A DNA stretch of 64,000 nucleotides from Nostoc carneum NIES-2107. Its GTDB lineage: Bacteria > Cyanobacteriota > Cyanobacteriia > Cyanobacteriales > Nostocaceae. Each line of letters opens with the position of its first letter. The first letter of the stretch is position 1. Positions 43,224-51,523 of this stretch are shown here, in pieces. The position numbers and the translations under genes were made by a program. Below the pieces are notes generated by a model. It did no database searches and was not told the DNA's origin. It was given only the letters and a program-made list of their open reading frames with translations. The stretch is from the NCBI GenBank assembly GCA_002368155.1, contig AP018181.1, forward strand, positions 372,001 to 436,000, written 5' to 3'.

Positions 43224-43931
43224 TTAATTCTGATGGGTACACGCTAGAGCGATCGCACAATCACACATTGGCTGTTGAAGATTTTTAATTTCGTCAGATT
43301 CCTGTGTTTTTGGATATAATTTTTGCAACTTGACACGAGCATCATCATTTGTAAACCGCCAGGTAATAGTTGCTTTTTCTTGATTTCTTGTCTGCTCCCA
43401 AGCAGCGATTTCAGATTTTAAAATTTTCTGATTTGGGATGCGTCGATTTAAACATTGGCGAGAAAGAACTGACAATTCAATTTCTGCCATATTCAACCAA
43501 CTACCATGTTTAGGAGTATAATGAAACTCTAGTTTTTTCAAAATTCTTCTAGCTTCTTCGGGATGAAAAGCTTGGTATAAAGCAGATGGCGTATGAGTAT
43601 TTAGGTTGTCCATAATAATCCTAATTAACTCAGCTTTTGGATAATGAATGTCTACCAAATCTTTCATACAATGAGCAAAATCTACCGCAGTTCTTCTATC
43701 TGTAACTTTAATGTGTCGCCAACCTTTTGTTGGTTCTATAAACGTGAATAAATTACAATTGCCCAAGCGCTCATACTCGTAATCAACGCGTCTTGCTTGT
43801 CCTGGTTTTGCCGGTATGGGAACTTTTGTATCACCAAGTAATTGTACCGGACGCTCGTCAAAACAAACTCTCGGACGTTTTGGATCATCTGTTTGAGCAT
43901 ATAAATCTAAGACATCTTCCATTCGCCACAC
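43224..43931 (-). CDS. IS630-type transposase, C-terminal DDE part
   Basis: 235 residues from an internal ATG; the frame is open upstream through NEIKPWLVEQWCIPTVSPEF to the A-run near 43990-43997. Catalytic residues of the DDE_3 domain are visible: Asp in RVCFDERPVQLLGD, Asp in IRIIMDNLNTHTPSALYQAF, Glu in HGSWLNMAEIELSVLSRQCL. It depends on a -1 frameshift from the upstream frame. Confidence 0.9.
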   Translation of the reverse strand: MWRMEDVLDLYAQTDDPKRPRVCFDERPVQLLGDTKVPIPAKPGQARRVDYEYERLGNCNLFTFIEPTKGWRHIKVTDRRTAVDFAHCMKDLVDIHYPKAELIRIIMDNLNTHTPSALYQAFHPEEARRILKKLEFHYTPKHGSWLNMAEIELSVLSRQCLNRRIPNQKILKSEIAAWEQTRNQEKATITWRFTNDDARVKLQKLYPKTQESDEIKNLQQPMCDCAIALACTHQN

Positions 43932-43969
43932 GAACTCCGGACTGACTGTTGGAATACACCATTGCTCTA

Positions 43970-44410
43970 CTAGCCACGGCTTGATTTCGTTTTTTTTAAA
44001 GTTCGACGTACAGTTTCATCGCTAATATTATCTACAATTTCAAGTTGTACTAATTTATTAGCTAGTAATTCCATTGTCCAACATTCTCGCCCTGAAGGTG
44101 GATTACTACATGCGGTAGCAACTAAAAAAGCCTCTGCTGTCCCATTTAACTTTCTTACTTTACCTGGACGGGGTTTTTCATTTAAGGCTGACTCCAATCC
44201 TGACGATACAAATTTTTTCCGAATTCGCTCTATAGTTGCTACACTCACACCTATTATGTTGGCTATCTCTTCATCTTTATATCCAGCAGATGACATTAAT
44301 AGTATCTGCACCCGTTTTAGTTTTCTTGCCTGAATTTTTCCTTTTTTAGTAATTTGTTCAAGTTGTTCTTTATCCTCAATGGTTAAGTTGACTTGATGTT
44401 TGATAGCCAT
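43970..44410 (-). CDS. IS630-type transposase, N-terminal HTH part with A8 slip site
   Basis: 146 residues: a winged HTH pair for terminal-repeat binding (MSSAGYKDEEIANIIGVSVA, TIERIRKKFVSSGLESALNE) and the linker RPGKVRKLNGTAEAFLVATA. It ends in SDETVRRTLKKTKSSRG. At TTTAAAAAAAACG a -1 slip gives TLKKNEIKPWLVEQW, the normal IS630 junction, so the two parts form one transposase of roughly 395 residues. Confidence 0.9.
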   Translation of the reverse strand: MAIKHQVNLTIEDKEQLEQITKKGKIQARKLKRVQILLMSSAGYKDEEIANIIGVSVATIERIRKKFVSSGLESALNEKPRPGKVRKLNGTAEAFLVATACSNPPSGRECWTMELLANKLVQLEIVDNISDETVRRTLKKTKSSRG

Positions 44411-44515
44411 GATGAATAAATTTTTATATCCAACTTACTAATGCCTTAATTATCCAGCTTATACTAGTATACGATCGCTCTGGCGTGTACCCATCAGAAT
44501 TAATGTGGTGGAGTA

Positions 44516-44636
44516 CTAGTGGTCTGTCCCATTAATTTTGCTGGGTGAACTCATTCTTCATTTCTCTTCCTTTGTGTACTTCGCGCCTTTGCGGTTCGTT
44601 CCTCAACTCCTCAGAACTTATGGGACAGACCACTAG
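44516..44636. mobile_element. 121-bp MITE adjoining the IS630-type element
   Basis: Perfect 17-bp terminal inverted repeats CTAGTGGTCTGTCCCAT and ATGGGACAGACCACTAG enclose 87 bp with no coding capacity. It begins where the IS630-type element ends and shares the CTAG at the junction, as if one had inserted into the end of the other. Confidence 0.85.
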
Positions 44637-44685
44637 TCCAACGCACTGGCTCAACTTTCCGCAAAATCTCAAATTCCTCTGGGTT

Positions 44686-45432
44686 TTATTCTGCGTTTAA
44701 AAATTCTAAATAGCTGTTGCTGAGTTCTTTGACGGCTAATTCATAAAATTGCTTACCATGTTCTGGGGTGGCTAAGGCAGGATTTGAACCCATGCGTCCA
44801 TCGGGGTAATGTAATCGAAAGTCGGCTGCACTATAAATTCTATGTCCTGAGGCTACTTCTGGTGCGAGGGGTGCTTGCTTAATTGCTTCTGGATAAACAT
44901 ATTGGGTAACGGCTACTTCGCTAGGGGTAGCATGGGAACCTTCTTGATTGCCGTATAATTCTTTGGCAAGTTTGTAGACGGAACTGCACATAAACCAATT
45001 ACCTACTTGGCATTGTACCCGTTGGGCATTGGCAATCTGTAAATCTTCCAGGTAAGCGTAAGTTTCCGAGAAAGCTGCTTTGAGGGTGGCAATGTTACCA
45101 CCATGTCCGTTGATAAAGTAGAACTTGGTAAAACCTGCTTTGACTAAACAAGTTATATAATCTCGCACTACCTGAATTAAAGTGCTGGGACGCAGACTTA
45201 TAGTACCGGGAAAGGCGGTATGATGTAGCGCCATGCCAACATTGATTGTCGGGCCTACCATTGCTTGAATTGCTTCACCAACACCACGCGCGATCGCTTC
45301 TGCACAAATCGCATCAGTACCAATTAATCCGGTGGGGCCATGCTGTTCTGTGGAACCTATGGGAAAAATCAGACCTCTAGACTGCTGTAGATAAGCTTCG
45401 ACCTCAGGCCAGGTACTTAAATGTAGTAACAT
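44686..45432 (-). CDS. Creatininase family protein
   Basis: 248-residue metal-dependent amidohydrolase of the creatininase/MftE type. Metal-ligand motifs: GSTEQHGPTGLIGTDAICAE (Glu, His, Asp), HHTAFPGTISLRPST, FINGHGGNIATLKAA and EGSHATPSEVAVTQ. The physiological substrate in cyanobacteria is unknown; family members open cyclic amides or act in cofactor maturation. GAGGAAG lies 11 bp before the ATG. Length is normal for the family. Confidence 0.93.
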   Translation of the reverse strand: MLLHLSTWPEVEAYLQQSRGLIFPIGSTEQHGPTGLIGTDAICAEAIARGVGEAIQAMVGPTINVGMALHHTAFPGTISLRPSTLIQVVRDYITCLVKAGFTKFYFINGHGGNIATLKAAFSETYAYLEDLQIANAQRVQCQVGNWFMCSSVYKLAKELYGNQEGSHATPSEVAVTQYVYPEAIKQAPLAPEVASGHRIYSAADFRLHYPDGRMGSNPALATPEHGKQFYELAVKELSNSYLEFLNAE

Positions 45433-45559
45433 TTTTAGTCAACTTCCTCTTTAATATGGCGGTGGGAAGAAACATTGTGCTATGAAATAGCATCGTTATT
45501 AATCAGCCTCCCACTAACATGATTATGAACTCCCTGGCTGTGAGGTGGAGGTAAACACT

Positions 45560-46120
45560 ATGAAATCTCGTGATGTTTGGCTAGGTTTGACTGGGTTGAC
45601 TGTGGGATTGATGCTAATCAATAGTGCGATCGCGCCTCCAGCTTTGGCGGGACGCTATGTATTAAATCAAACGCCTCAAACTATTGAACGCTATTTTGGG
45701 CGTTACATTACTAAAAAAACTAATGGTGAGCAGGTTACTTATACTTATGCTCCCAAAAGTTTCCGACAGCTATTTAAGCAGTTTCCTAAAAGTGATTTTT
45801 CTATCACTTTTGTCAGAAATCAAGCAAAGTCTATAACCTTAAACTTCAACGGCGATTTTTTCCAATACCCAGGCAGCTATAATTACGATAAAGCTGAGGC
45901 TACAAAGTTCTATAACTATATATTTGGCTATCAGCCGCCTATTTGGCAGGAACTTTCTGCCAAATTTAGCGGTAATGAAACCATCTATTTTTACGAATAT
46001 TGTCTCGGTGATGGAGTTGCAACGAATTTTGAGAGATATGGATATAAGCAATTTACAGATTCTGCAACTTTATCCTATAACAATCGTTGCGAACCCCCAT
46101 ACAATTTGAGTAAGAATTGA
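45560..46120 (+). CDS. Secreted hypothetical protein
   Basis: 186 residues with a signal peptide (MKSRDVWLGLTGLTVGLMLI, then a cleavage-like ALAG). The mature part is beta-rich and aromatic (FGRYITKKTNGEQVTYTYAP, SFRQLFKQFPKSDFSITFVR) and has two Cys near the end. No family is recognised. GGAGG lies 8 bp before ATG 45560, which rules out the GTG at 45545. A homologue-like periplasmic role is all that can be inferred. Confidence 0.8.
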   Translation: MKSRDVWLGLTGLTVGLMLINSAIAPPALAGRYVLNQTPQTIERYFGRYITKKTNGEQVTYTYAPKSFRQLFKQFPKSDFSITFVRNQAKSITLNFNGDFFQYPGSYNYDKAEATKFYNYIFGYQPPIWQELSAKFSGNETIYFYEYCLGDGVATNFERYGYKQFTDSATLSYNNRCEPPYNLSKN

Positions 46121-46183
46121 GATATTTAGATATTTACTTTCCCAATGAGATGAGAAGATATTGGGGATCAAGTTTTATTTTGA

Positions 46184-46456
46184 TTAATCAAAGGAATAAT
46201 GTTTTTTCACGTCACTGGTGATTTCCCATGTACAAGACATTCCAGCCGGGAAGACTACTAAATCACCTTTACCCATTTGCACTGGCTGTCCACCATCTGG
46301 CGTAACAATTACATCTCCTGCCAAACAGTAGCAAGTTTCTTGAGAATCATAAGTCCAAGAGAATTTTGAAACTTCTTTTTGCCAAATTCCCCACTTTTTT
46401 ACACCTAACTCTTCGAGGCGTTCTTGACTGGGTTGATGCTCAATCTTAATTTCCAT
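46184..46456 (-). CDS. Small cupin-domain protein (DUF861 type)
   Basis: 90 residues, one cupin barrel. It matches the EutQ/DUF861-like group: EELGVKKWGIWQKEVSKFSW, TCYCLAGDVIVTPDGGQPVQ, GDLVVFPAGMSCTWEI. The metal-binding His of typical cupins are largely replaced, as in this group. Substrate unknown. It lies 22 bp downstream of the nitrogenase-C-terminal-domain gene on the same strand, so the two are likely co-transcribed. Confidence 0.9.
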   Translation of the reverse strand: MEIKIEHQPSQERLEELGVKKWGIWQKEVSKFSWTYDSQETCYCLAGDVIVTPDGGQPVQMGKGDLVVFPAGMSCTWEITSDVKKHYSFD

Positions 46457-46478
46457 GCCGCACTTGATCGAATTTTAT

Positions 46479-46811
46479 TTAGCAGTAGGATTGGATATCC
46501 TCTCCGCATTTATCTACTAAATAGCATAGTGCGCGAAAACGCAAGCCGACAAATTGATCGTAAAGAGGATTAAGCTTGCACATAGGGGGAATATGAGCAA
46601 TTTTGCGCCCAAACAGCATGATATCGCGCTCAAAGGGGCATTGTGCAGGGATGAGTTTGGCAATAAATTTCGCAACTTTCCGATTGTGAATTTCCAGATT
46701 GTCAAGCCATTGGCGTAATGGTTGCAATAAATCAAATTTAGGATTGTCTTTTTCGCTAAGAGGGCTAATAAAAGCGGAGAAAACAATAGGTTGGTTTGCG
46801 GTTTTAATCAT
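46479..46811 (-). CDS. Mo-dependent nitrogenase C-terminal-domain protein
   Basis: 110 residues matching the Mo-nitro_C family of cyanobacteria: RKVAKFIAKLIPAQCPFERD, LFGRKIAHIPPMCKLNPLYD and VGLRFRALCYLVDKCGED, with four conserved Cys. The name is historical: the domain also occurs fused to nitrogenase-related proteins, but free-standing copies such as this have no proven function. The frame extends to 46898, but ATG 46811 (MIKTANQPIVFSAF) gives the usual family start. It is followed by the cupin gene. There are no nif genes in the window. Confidence 0.88.
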   Translation of the reverse strand: MIKTANQPIVFSAFISPLSEKDNPKFDLLQPLRQWLDNLEIHNRKVAKFIAKLIPAQCPFERDIMLFGRKIAHIPPMCKLNPLYDQFVGLRFRALCYLVDKCGEDIQSYC

Positions 46812-47559
46812 GGTCTTAAGTAAGGTTTTTGCTAGAAATGAACTATTTACCAATTTGCAATTTAACTCGCATCTCGATTTAAGCAATTTACATTGCACTT
46901 GGCAATATAAATTAGCCTAAGTCAACCAATTAAATATGTTTGAGAATTTATTGCCTATGGTGCAACTAATAGATATTTAAACGCACCACCTGCTGCAGAA
47001 CTGTCCAGTTAAATACAAAATAACAAAGAAATTATAAAGATGGTATAGCGAAAAGTTATTAATTCCTTATATTCCACATACCAATCTTATATATCAAATG
47101 TAGATCCGAGTTAGGAAAATGCACAGTATCCTGAGATGTACTTTTGTCTGTATAAGCGCGGTTTTAATCTGACTATAGCCAGATTTCGCTAGGATTATAC
47201 TCTAAGGAATTTGATTTTAAAGGTATCAATATCCAGCAAATTGTTATTTATGTTACAAAAGTATAGAAAAAATTTATCTAAATAACTAGTAAATCAAATT
47301 TTACCCAGTAAAGCCTCATATAAGCTCTCATGATACTTCTAATAATTGGTTAAAACTGAGTTGAATTTTAATTAAAGTTTCAGGCTAAAAGTTAAATTAC
47401 AGGCTCAACATCATATTAGATGTTTAGTACGAGCTAAACAATAAAAGTAAGTTGCAGAGATTAGCACAATTCTCTTCTTCTATGCAATAGATATTTTCAC
47501 AAATTAATTCTGCATTCTCAGAAGTTATTTGTAGGAACTGGAGACAGATGGGTAAGTAA

Positions 47560-47630
47560 GGGCACGGCACCAGTAAGATAATTTGATGTACCACAAGATT
47601 GTAGATGCCGTGCCCCTACAAAGAATTTAT
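47560..47630. repeat. Dispersed palindromic repeat (GGGCACGGCA family), copy 2
   Basis: GGGCACGGCACCAGTAAGAT is followed 50 bp later by GATGCCGTGCCCCTACAAAG, pairing with the copy at 14638-14710. Together the two copies show full ends TTTGTAGGGGCACGGCA and its complement. Confidence 0.8.
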
Positions 47631-47725
47631 TTGTCTATTGCAAGATAAAGCATATTGATAGCTACAAGCGCGCATAATACAGCAGATTCGATGTTGATGA
47701 GGTACAGCAACTAATGGAAAAAAGT

Positions 47726-47780
47726 AATGAGTAATAAGTAAATTGCCTACTCATTACTCATTACTCATTACTCATTACTC
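47726..47780. repeat. STRR heptamers (AGTAATG / ACTCATT)
   Basis: GTAATGAGTAATAAGTAAAT is followed by five ACTCATT heptamers, forming a heptamer hairpin. Confidence 0.85.
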
Positions 47781-48036
47781 ATGATGTACCTCACTTACTT
47801 CAAAAGTGCTGTAAATCGAGCAGAGGGTGTTTGTCGCTTTGCACCCTCTGCCCAATTTCTTCTCAATACGGTTCGGTTAAGAATTTTTCGTCAGGATTTT
47901 GGGGTTGTGGAGACGCGATTCATCGCGTCTCTACAGGATTTAAACGTCAATTGATTGATATTAACCGAACCTTATTGTGCTGACTCTGCTAAAAATTAGA
48001 GCAATCTTAAGTAGCTGGTTGGAATTAAATATAAGA

Positions 48037-48135
48037 TGGACGTAGGTTGGGTTGAGGCACGTAGACGCGCAGCGGCTTCCCGTAGGGTAACCCAACACCC
48101 GCATGGGTTACGCTATCGCTAACCCATCCTACAAA
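48037..48135. repeat. Small dispersed repeat with TGGGTT ends
   Basis: TAGGTTGGGTTGAGGCACGT, AGCGGCTTCCCGTAGGGTAA, and the palindrome GGGTTACGCTATCGCTAACC. The last part recurs at 21405-21440 and 38546-38580 with different outer bases. Confidence 0.7.
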
Positions 48136-48152
48136 TAATTATGCCTCCCTAC

Positions 48153-48584
48153 TTATAAATAATTGAAAAATTCCGTCGGTACTAGTGTTAATTCGCCTGA
48201 TTTGAACCGTTCAATATTAATCCAAAGTGCCCGATGTTTATGGTTTGGGGACTCAGAAAAGAAGAGGCTCTCTAATTGATAAAATTTAGAATCGGCAAAA
48301 TCACATTGATAAAGTTGAATAATTTCGTGTCCCTGCCTGCCATTAAATATAAATAGGTTCTCTATACAGCCTAAATAGCGAATATTGGTTAATTCTGCTT
48401 GAATTTCTTCTTGAAATTCCCTTTTTAGGGCTATCAGGCTGGTTTCACCAAAATCTACTCCACCGCCTAAGGCTCGGTAAAATGTAGATTGCTTGGCGGG
48501 ATCGTAGCCTTCGGAAACAAATATCCGTTCGCCATCGCGAATTAATCCCAAGGCTAGTACCCGAATTTCTCCTGCTTTGCTCAT
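48153..48584 (-). CDS. NUDIX hydrolase
   Basis: 143 residues. The Nudix box is complete: GGGVDFGETSLIALKREFQE followed by E-I. The N-terminus (EIRVLALGLIRDGERIFVSE) and C-terminus have the normal fold layout. The substrate (a nucleoside diphosphate derivative) cannot be told. It lies 17 bp after the DUF3531 gene on the same strand and is probably translated from the same mRNA. Confidence 0.93.
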   Translation of the reverse strand: MSKAGEIRVLALGLIRDGERIFVSEGYDPAKQSTFYRALGGGVDFGETSLIALKREFQEEIQAELTNIRYLGCIENLFIFNGRQGHEIIQLYQCDFADSKFYQLESLFFSESPNHKHRALWINIERFKSGELTLVPTEFFNYL

Positions 48585-48601
48585 TTTTGTAACTTAAGTC
48601 A

Positions 48602-49054
48602 CTAATTATCGTACATAGAGTAAGAGTTGTTTTCGTTCTCCTCTATGGGCCAATCTTCGTTTTCGCCACCGATATATAATTCCTCAATAGTGACATATTC
48701 CTCACTAAGCTGAGTGAGAGCGTTAATTAAGATATCTAAGGCGATCGCATCACTGGTTCCCAAATCAAACCAACAGCGTCCCCATTCCCCTTCATACTCG
48801 AACTCACCCATATTATGCATCAGCGCCAGCAAGCTTTTGTCATAACCTTGCTCGTCGTAATTCATGTAACTAATATCCAGCCCTGTGTCCTGCACCTGAA
48901 GATTTTCGGCGTTAAAAGCACCCAATTTACCTAAATAAAACCAGGAATTAAAAACCTCTTCTACATACTGCCTTTCACGTGCCGAAGGAATCGTACTGAA
49001 CCTCAGCCAAATCCATACATCAAAAGGATTAAACTCCCGAAACTGGATATACAT
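48602..49054 (-). CDS. DUF3531 family protein
   Basis: 150-residue protein of a family found in cyanobacteria and plastid-bearing plants. Typical segments are [40 protein letters not shown] and [20 protein letters not shown]. The C-terminus is acidic. Function unknown. An STRR block fills the region upstream. The NUDIX gene follows closely. Confidence 0.92.
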   Translation of the reverse strand: MYIQFREFNPFDVWIWLRFSTIPSARERQYVEEVFNSWFYLGKLGAFNAENLQVQDTGLDISYMNYDEQGYDKSLLALMHNMGEFEYEGEWGRCWFDLGTSDAIALDILINALTQLSEEYVTIEELYIGGENEDWPIEENENNSYSMYDN

Positions 49055-49089
49055 TGCAGTTATATTTCTCCGTTACGTTTTCTGAAAAT

Positions 49090-49307
49090 AAGCATATCAG
49101 GATTGGGGATTGGGGATTGGGGATTGGGGATTGGGGACTGGGGATTGGGGACTGGGGATTGGGGATTAGGGAATGAGTAATGAGTAATGAGTAATGGGGA
49201 AAAACACCAAATGACCAATTACCAATTACCAATTACCAATTACCAATTACCAATTACCGATTACCCAATGCCCAATGCCCCATGCCCCATGCCCTATGCC
49301 CCATTTC
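49090..49307. repeat. STRR heptamer block (GGGGATT/GGGGACT, GAGTAAT, CCAATTA)
   Basis: About twelve GGATTGG/GGACTGG heptamers (49097-49175), GAGTAAT units, six CAATTAC heptamers (49213-49258) and GCCCCAT units. The block fills the whole gap between the DUF3531 and TPR genes. Confidence 0.92.
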
Positions 49308-50240
49308 CTAACTAAAACTCTTCAACCGATTATTCGCATTGTTGCGTTCGGATTCAATTTGTTGGACTAAGCTGGTTGGGAGTTGGGATTTTTTGCTTAA
49401 GGCGGTGTCGAAGTTGGCGATCGCTTCTTTAATTAATTCGCGGTTGTTGTCTCTTTTACCTTGGGCGTGGAGGATTTGGGCTTTGAGGTAATATAACTCT
49501 GGGTTGTCAGATGTGCTTTTTATGGCACGGTTGGCGTACTCTAGGGCTTGAGAGTAATTTTTTAAATCTCGGTAGCCAAGGGCAATCCCCCGATCTGCTA
49601 GATATTTAGGAGCAGCATTGTTTTCTAGCCGTTGAATTGCTTCGTCTGGGTTAGAAAAAGGCAGGTTTACGGCGAGTAGCAAATCCATATAGCCTCTAAT
49701 GAGGTTTACTTCTGGATCGTTGGCTGAAACTGCTTCTGCTTTATCTAAATATTGGTAAACTTGCCGCAAGCGACTTAAGGCTTGTGCTGCACCACCTGCG
49801 CCTTCACGGGTGATCATCGTTGCTCCCTCTAGGAAATTCCCTACGGCTGTGTATAAATTACCGCGCAGGGGGTCTTTCTCAATCAACTTTTGTCCGGTTT
49901 CGAGGGTTTTTTTACTGTATGTGTCTAAGGAAGTTAAATCTTTGTTGGCATAGGCTAGAGATGCCTTCATAGCATAGGCTAAAGGTTCATTCGGTTCGCT
50001 GGATATTGCTTGATTTAAGTAACGTTCTGCTTCTTGATAGTTACCTTTTTGAAAAACCGCTTTAAAAGCTGCTTCGGTTTTATCTCCAATTTCATGAGGT
50101 GCATTAGGACGGAAAGGATCGCCAGCCAGCGTGGGGTTCATTCCCAAATTGAATGCGATCGCAGCAGCAAAAGTTGTCTGAGCAAGCTTAGTGACTCTCG
50201 CAAACACAATTGCTTGAGGAGCAGAAAACCATTTTGTCAT
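49308..50240 (-). CDS. TPR-repeat protein (Sll0314/Alr1548-type)
   Basis: 310 residues with an N-terminal hydrophobic, signal-like segment (VTKLAQTTFAAAIAFNLGMN, then LAG) and at least four TPR-like helical pairs (GNYQEAERYLNQAISSEPNE, LAYAMKASLAYANKDLTSLD, KNYSQALEYANRAIKSTSDN, LYYLKAQILHAQGKRDNN). The characteristic early motif DPFRPNAPHEIGDKTEAAF marks the Sll0314/Alr1548 family of cyanobacteria. It probably acts in the periplasm as a scaffold; partners are unknown. Divergent from the ABC ATPase gene. Confidence 0.9.
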   Translation of the reverse strand: MTKWFSAPQAIVFARVTKLAQTTFAAAIAFNLGMNPTLAGDPFRPNAPHEIGDKTEAAFKAVFQKGNYQEAERYLNQAISSEPNEPLAYAMKASLAYANKDLTSLDTYSKKTLETGQKLIEKDPLRGNLYTAVGNFLEGATMITREGAGGAAQALSRLRQVYQYLDKAEAVSANDPEVNLIRGYMDLLLAVNLPFSNPDEAIQRLENNAAPKYLADRGIALGYRDLKNYSQALEYANRAIKSTSDNPELYYLKAQILHAQGKRDNNRELIKEAIANFDTALSKKSQLPTSLVQQIESERNNANNRLKSFS

Positions 50241-50631
50241 TGTAACCCTCAGAATAATTGCGGTTGAAATAGTTGTTTATGTTACCTAAAATGCAAAAAA
50301 ATGATTAATCTGTACTTAGGTTGATTTTTGCCGACATTTTCTACATAGTTCGACCTCTCTAATTTTTGCAGGTTCCCATAAAGCTTGTAGCCATTCTTCA
50401 GGGGGAAGTTTGCCACAATGGAGAAAAGTAGAAGGTTGGCTTTTGTTTTAGTGTTAAAACTTGAGCTAGATAGGCTTGTAACTCCTAGTTACAAGTAGAT
50501 GACTCTAGCAGTGAGATTAGGTTTTTAGGCAGGTTCTGCGTTATGAATGTTTTGGGAAATTTTTAATTGCTCTGCGTGTAGTTAAGCGTCATCGATTCAG
50601 TTATTCGCCAACTTTTTGGTAATCTTAACAA
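50241..50631. promoter_or_regulatory. Divergent intergenic region between the TPR and ABC ATPase genes
   Basis: 391 bp containing promoters for both flanking genes. GTAACTCCTAGTTACAAG at about 50478-50496 is a clear palindrome (GTAACT-CCT-AGTTAC). No other element is recognised. Confidence 0.45.
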
Positions 50632-51306
50632 ATGCTCTATCTTAGAAATCTGGTTTATCATCCAACAGCCAGCCCAACAGCGATTCTCAAAGGAATTAAC
50701 TTGGAATTAGCGCCGCAACAGCTGGGTTTGATTATTGGCCCTAGCGGTTCTGGTAAAAGTACTTTATTAGAAATTTTATCTGGACTAGCTGAACCTACAT
50801 CTGGCGCAGTGTTCTGGCGCGAACAAGAACTGATTTCCGAACAGCTACAACAATTGGCTGGGTTAGTATTTCAGTTCCCAGAACGGCACTTCTGCGGCGG
50901 TACAATATTAGAAGAATTACGCTTAGGGCATCCAGAACTAGGGTCAGAGCGAGTTAGGCAAGCATTAAGCGAAGTCGGATTAGAGCATTTATCACTATCA
51001 GCATCACCTCATGCATTAAGTGGTGGACAACAGCGACGTTTAGCTTTGGCGGTACAGTTAATTCGCCAACCAAATTTATTATTATTAGACGAGCCAACAG
51101 CCGGGTTAGACTGGTCAATGCGTCGGCAGTTAGTCAGTTTATTGGCAAAGCTAAAAAAAGATTGGACATTGTTTGTCGTTACACACGACGCTGGAGATAT
51201 GTTAGCGATCGCAGATTCTTGTTGGACACTTAACCACGGTGAACTTAAATCTGTCGATCCAGAAGTATTGAAAGCTAAAGTTCAAGAACCCCAGCCGGCG
51301 GTGTGA
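50632..51306 (+). CDS. ABC transporter ATP-binding protein (ECF/CbiO-like)
   Basis: 224-residue single nucleotide-binding domain: Walker A GPSGSGKST, Q-loop VFQFPERHFCGGTILEEL, signature LSGGQQRR, Walker B LLLLDEPTAGLD and H-loop VVTHD. The Q-loop context FQFPE and the following F-G-G-T resemble energy-coupling-factor ATPases (CbiO/EcfA). No permease or S-component lies beside it, so it must pair with products encoded elsewhere. An STRR array separates it from rsmG. Confidence 0.92.
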   Translation: MLYLRNLVYHPTASPTAILKGINLELAPQQLGLIIGPSGSGKSTLLEILSGLAEPTSGAVFWREQELISEQLQQLAGLVFQFPERHFCGGTILEELRLGHPELGSERVRQALSEVGLEHLSLSASPHALSGGQQRRLALAVQLIRQPNLLLLDEPTAGLDWSMRRQLVSLLAKLKKDWTLFVVTHDAGDMLAIADSCWTLNHGELKSVDPEVLKAKVQEPQPAV

Positions 51307-51523
51307 TTGGGGATTGGGGACTGGGGACTGGGGATTGGGGACTGGGGATTGGGGAACTCGGGGCCCCCTCTGGGGATAAGGGGTAATGGGGATTGGGGAC
51401 TGGGGATTGGGGACTGGGAGATGAGGGGGATGAGGGAGATGAAGAAATAACAAACACCAATTACCCATTACCCATTACCCATTACCCATTACCCAATGAC
51501 AAATGACAAATGACAAATGACAA
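51307..51523. repeat. STRR heptamer block ending in the rsmG start codon
   Basis: GGGGATT/GGGGACT heptamers (51307-51420, interrupted by a GGCCCCCTCTGGGGATAAGG segment), CATTACC heptamers (51464-51493) and five CAAATGA heptamers whose last ATG (51524) is the rsmG start. Confidence 0.92.

Larger units (their letters stand above)
43211..44516 (-). mobile_element. IS630-family insertion sequence, about 1.3 kb
   Basis: Long inverted repeats: GTACTCCACCACATTAATTC at the left and its complement at the right, extending for about 46 bp through GATGGGTACACGC and GAGCGATCG with one mismatch. TA flanks both ends (43209-43210 and 44517-44518), the usual TA target duplication of IS630/Tc1-type elements. 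The two transposase frames are joined by an A8 slip site. The near-identical ends and intact frames suggest a recent, possibly active copy. Confidence 0.93.
46812..48152. other. Long intergenic region (1.3 kb) with dispersed repeats
   Basis: No gene is seen. 46920-47540 is AT-rich and featureless. It is followed by a GGGCACGGCA-family repeat (47560-47630), a GAGTAAT heptamer run (47726-47780), a GAGACGCGAT hairpin (47905-47945) and a TAACCCA/TGGGTTA palindromic repeat (48037-48135). Confidence 0.6.

Noticed and set aside
44770-44800. tRNA-like GGATTTGAACCCATGC segment
   Set aside because: It lies inside the creatininase coding region, and no cloverleaf can be built around it. No tRNA was found elsewhere.
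46479-46811. Evidence for a nitrogenase gene cluster
   Set aside because: The Mo-nitro_C domain occurs alone; no nifHDK, nifB or related genes are in the window.
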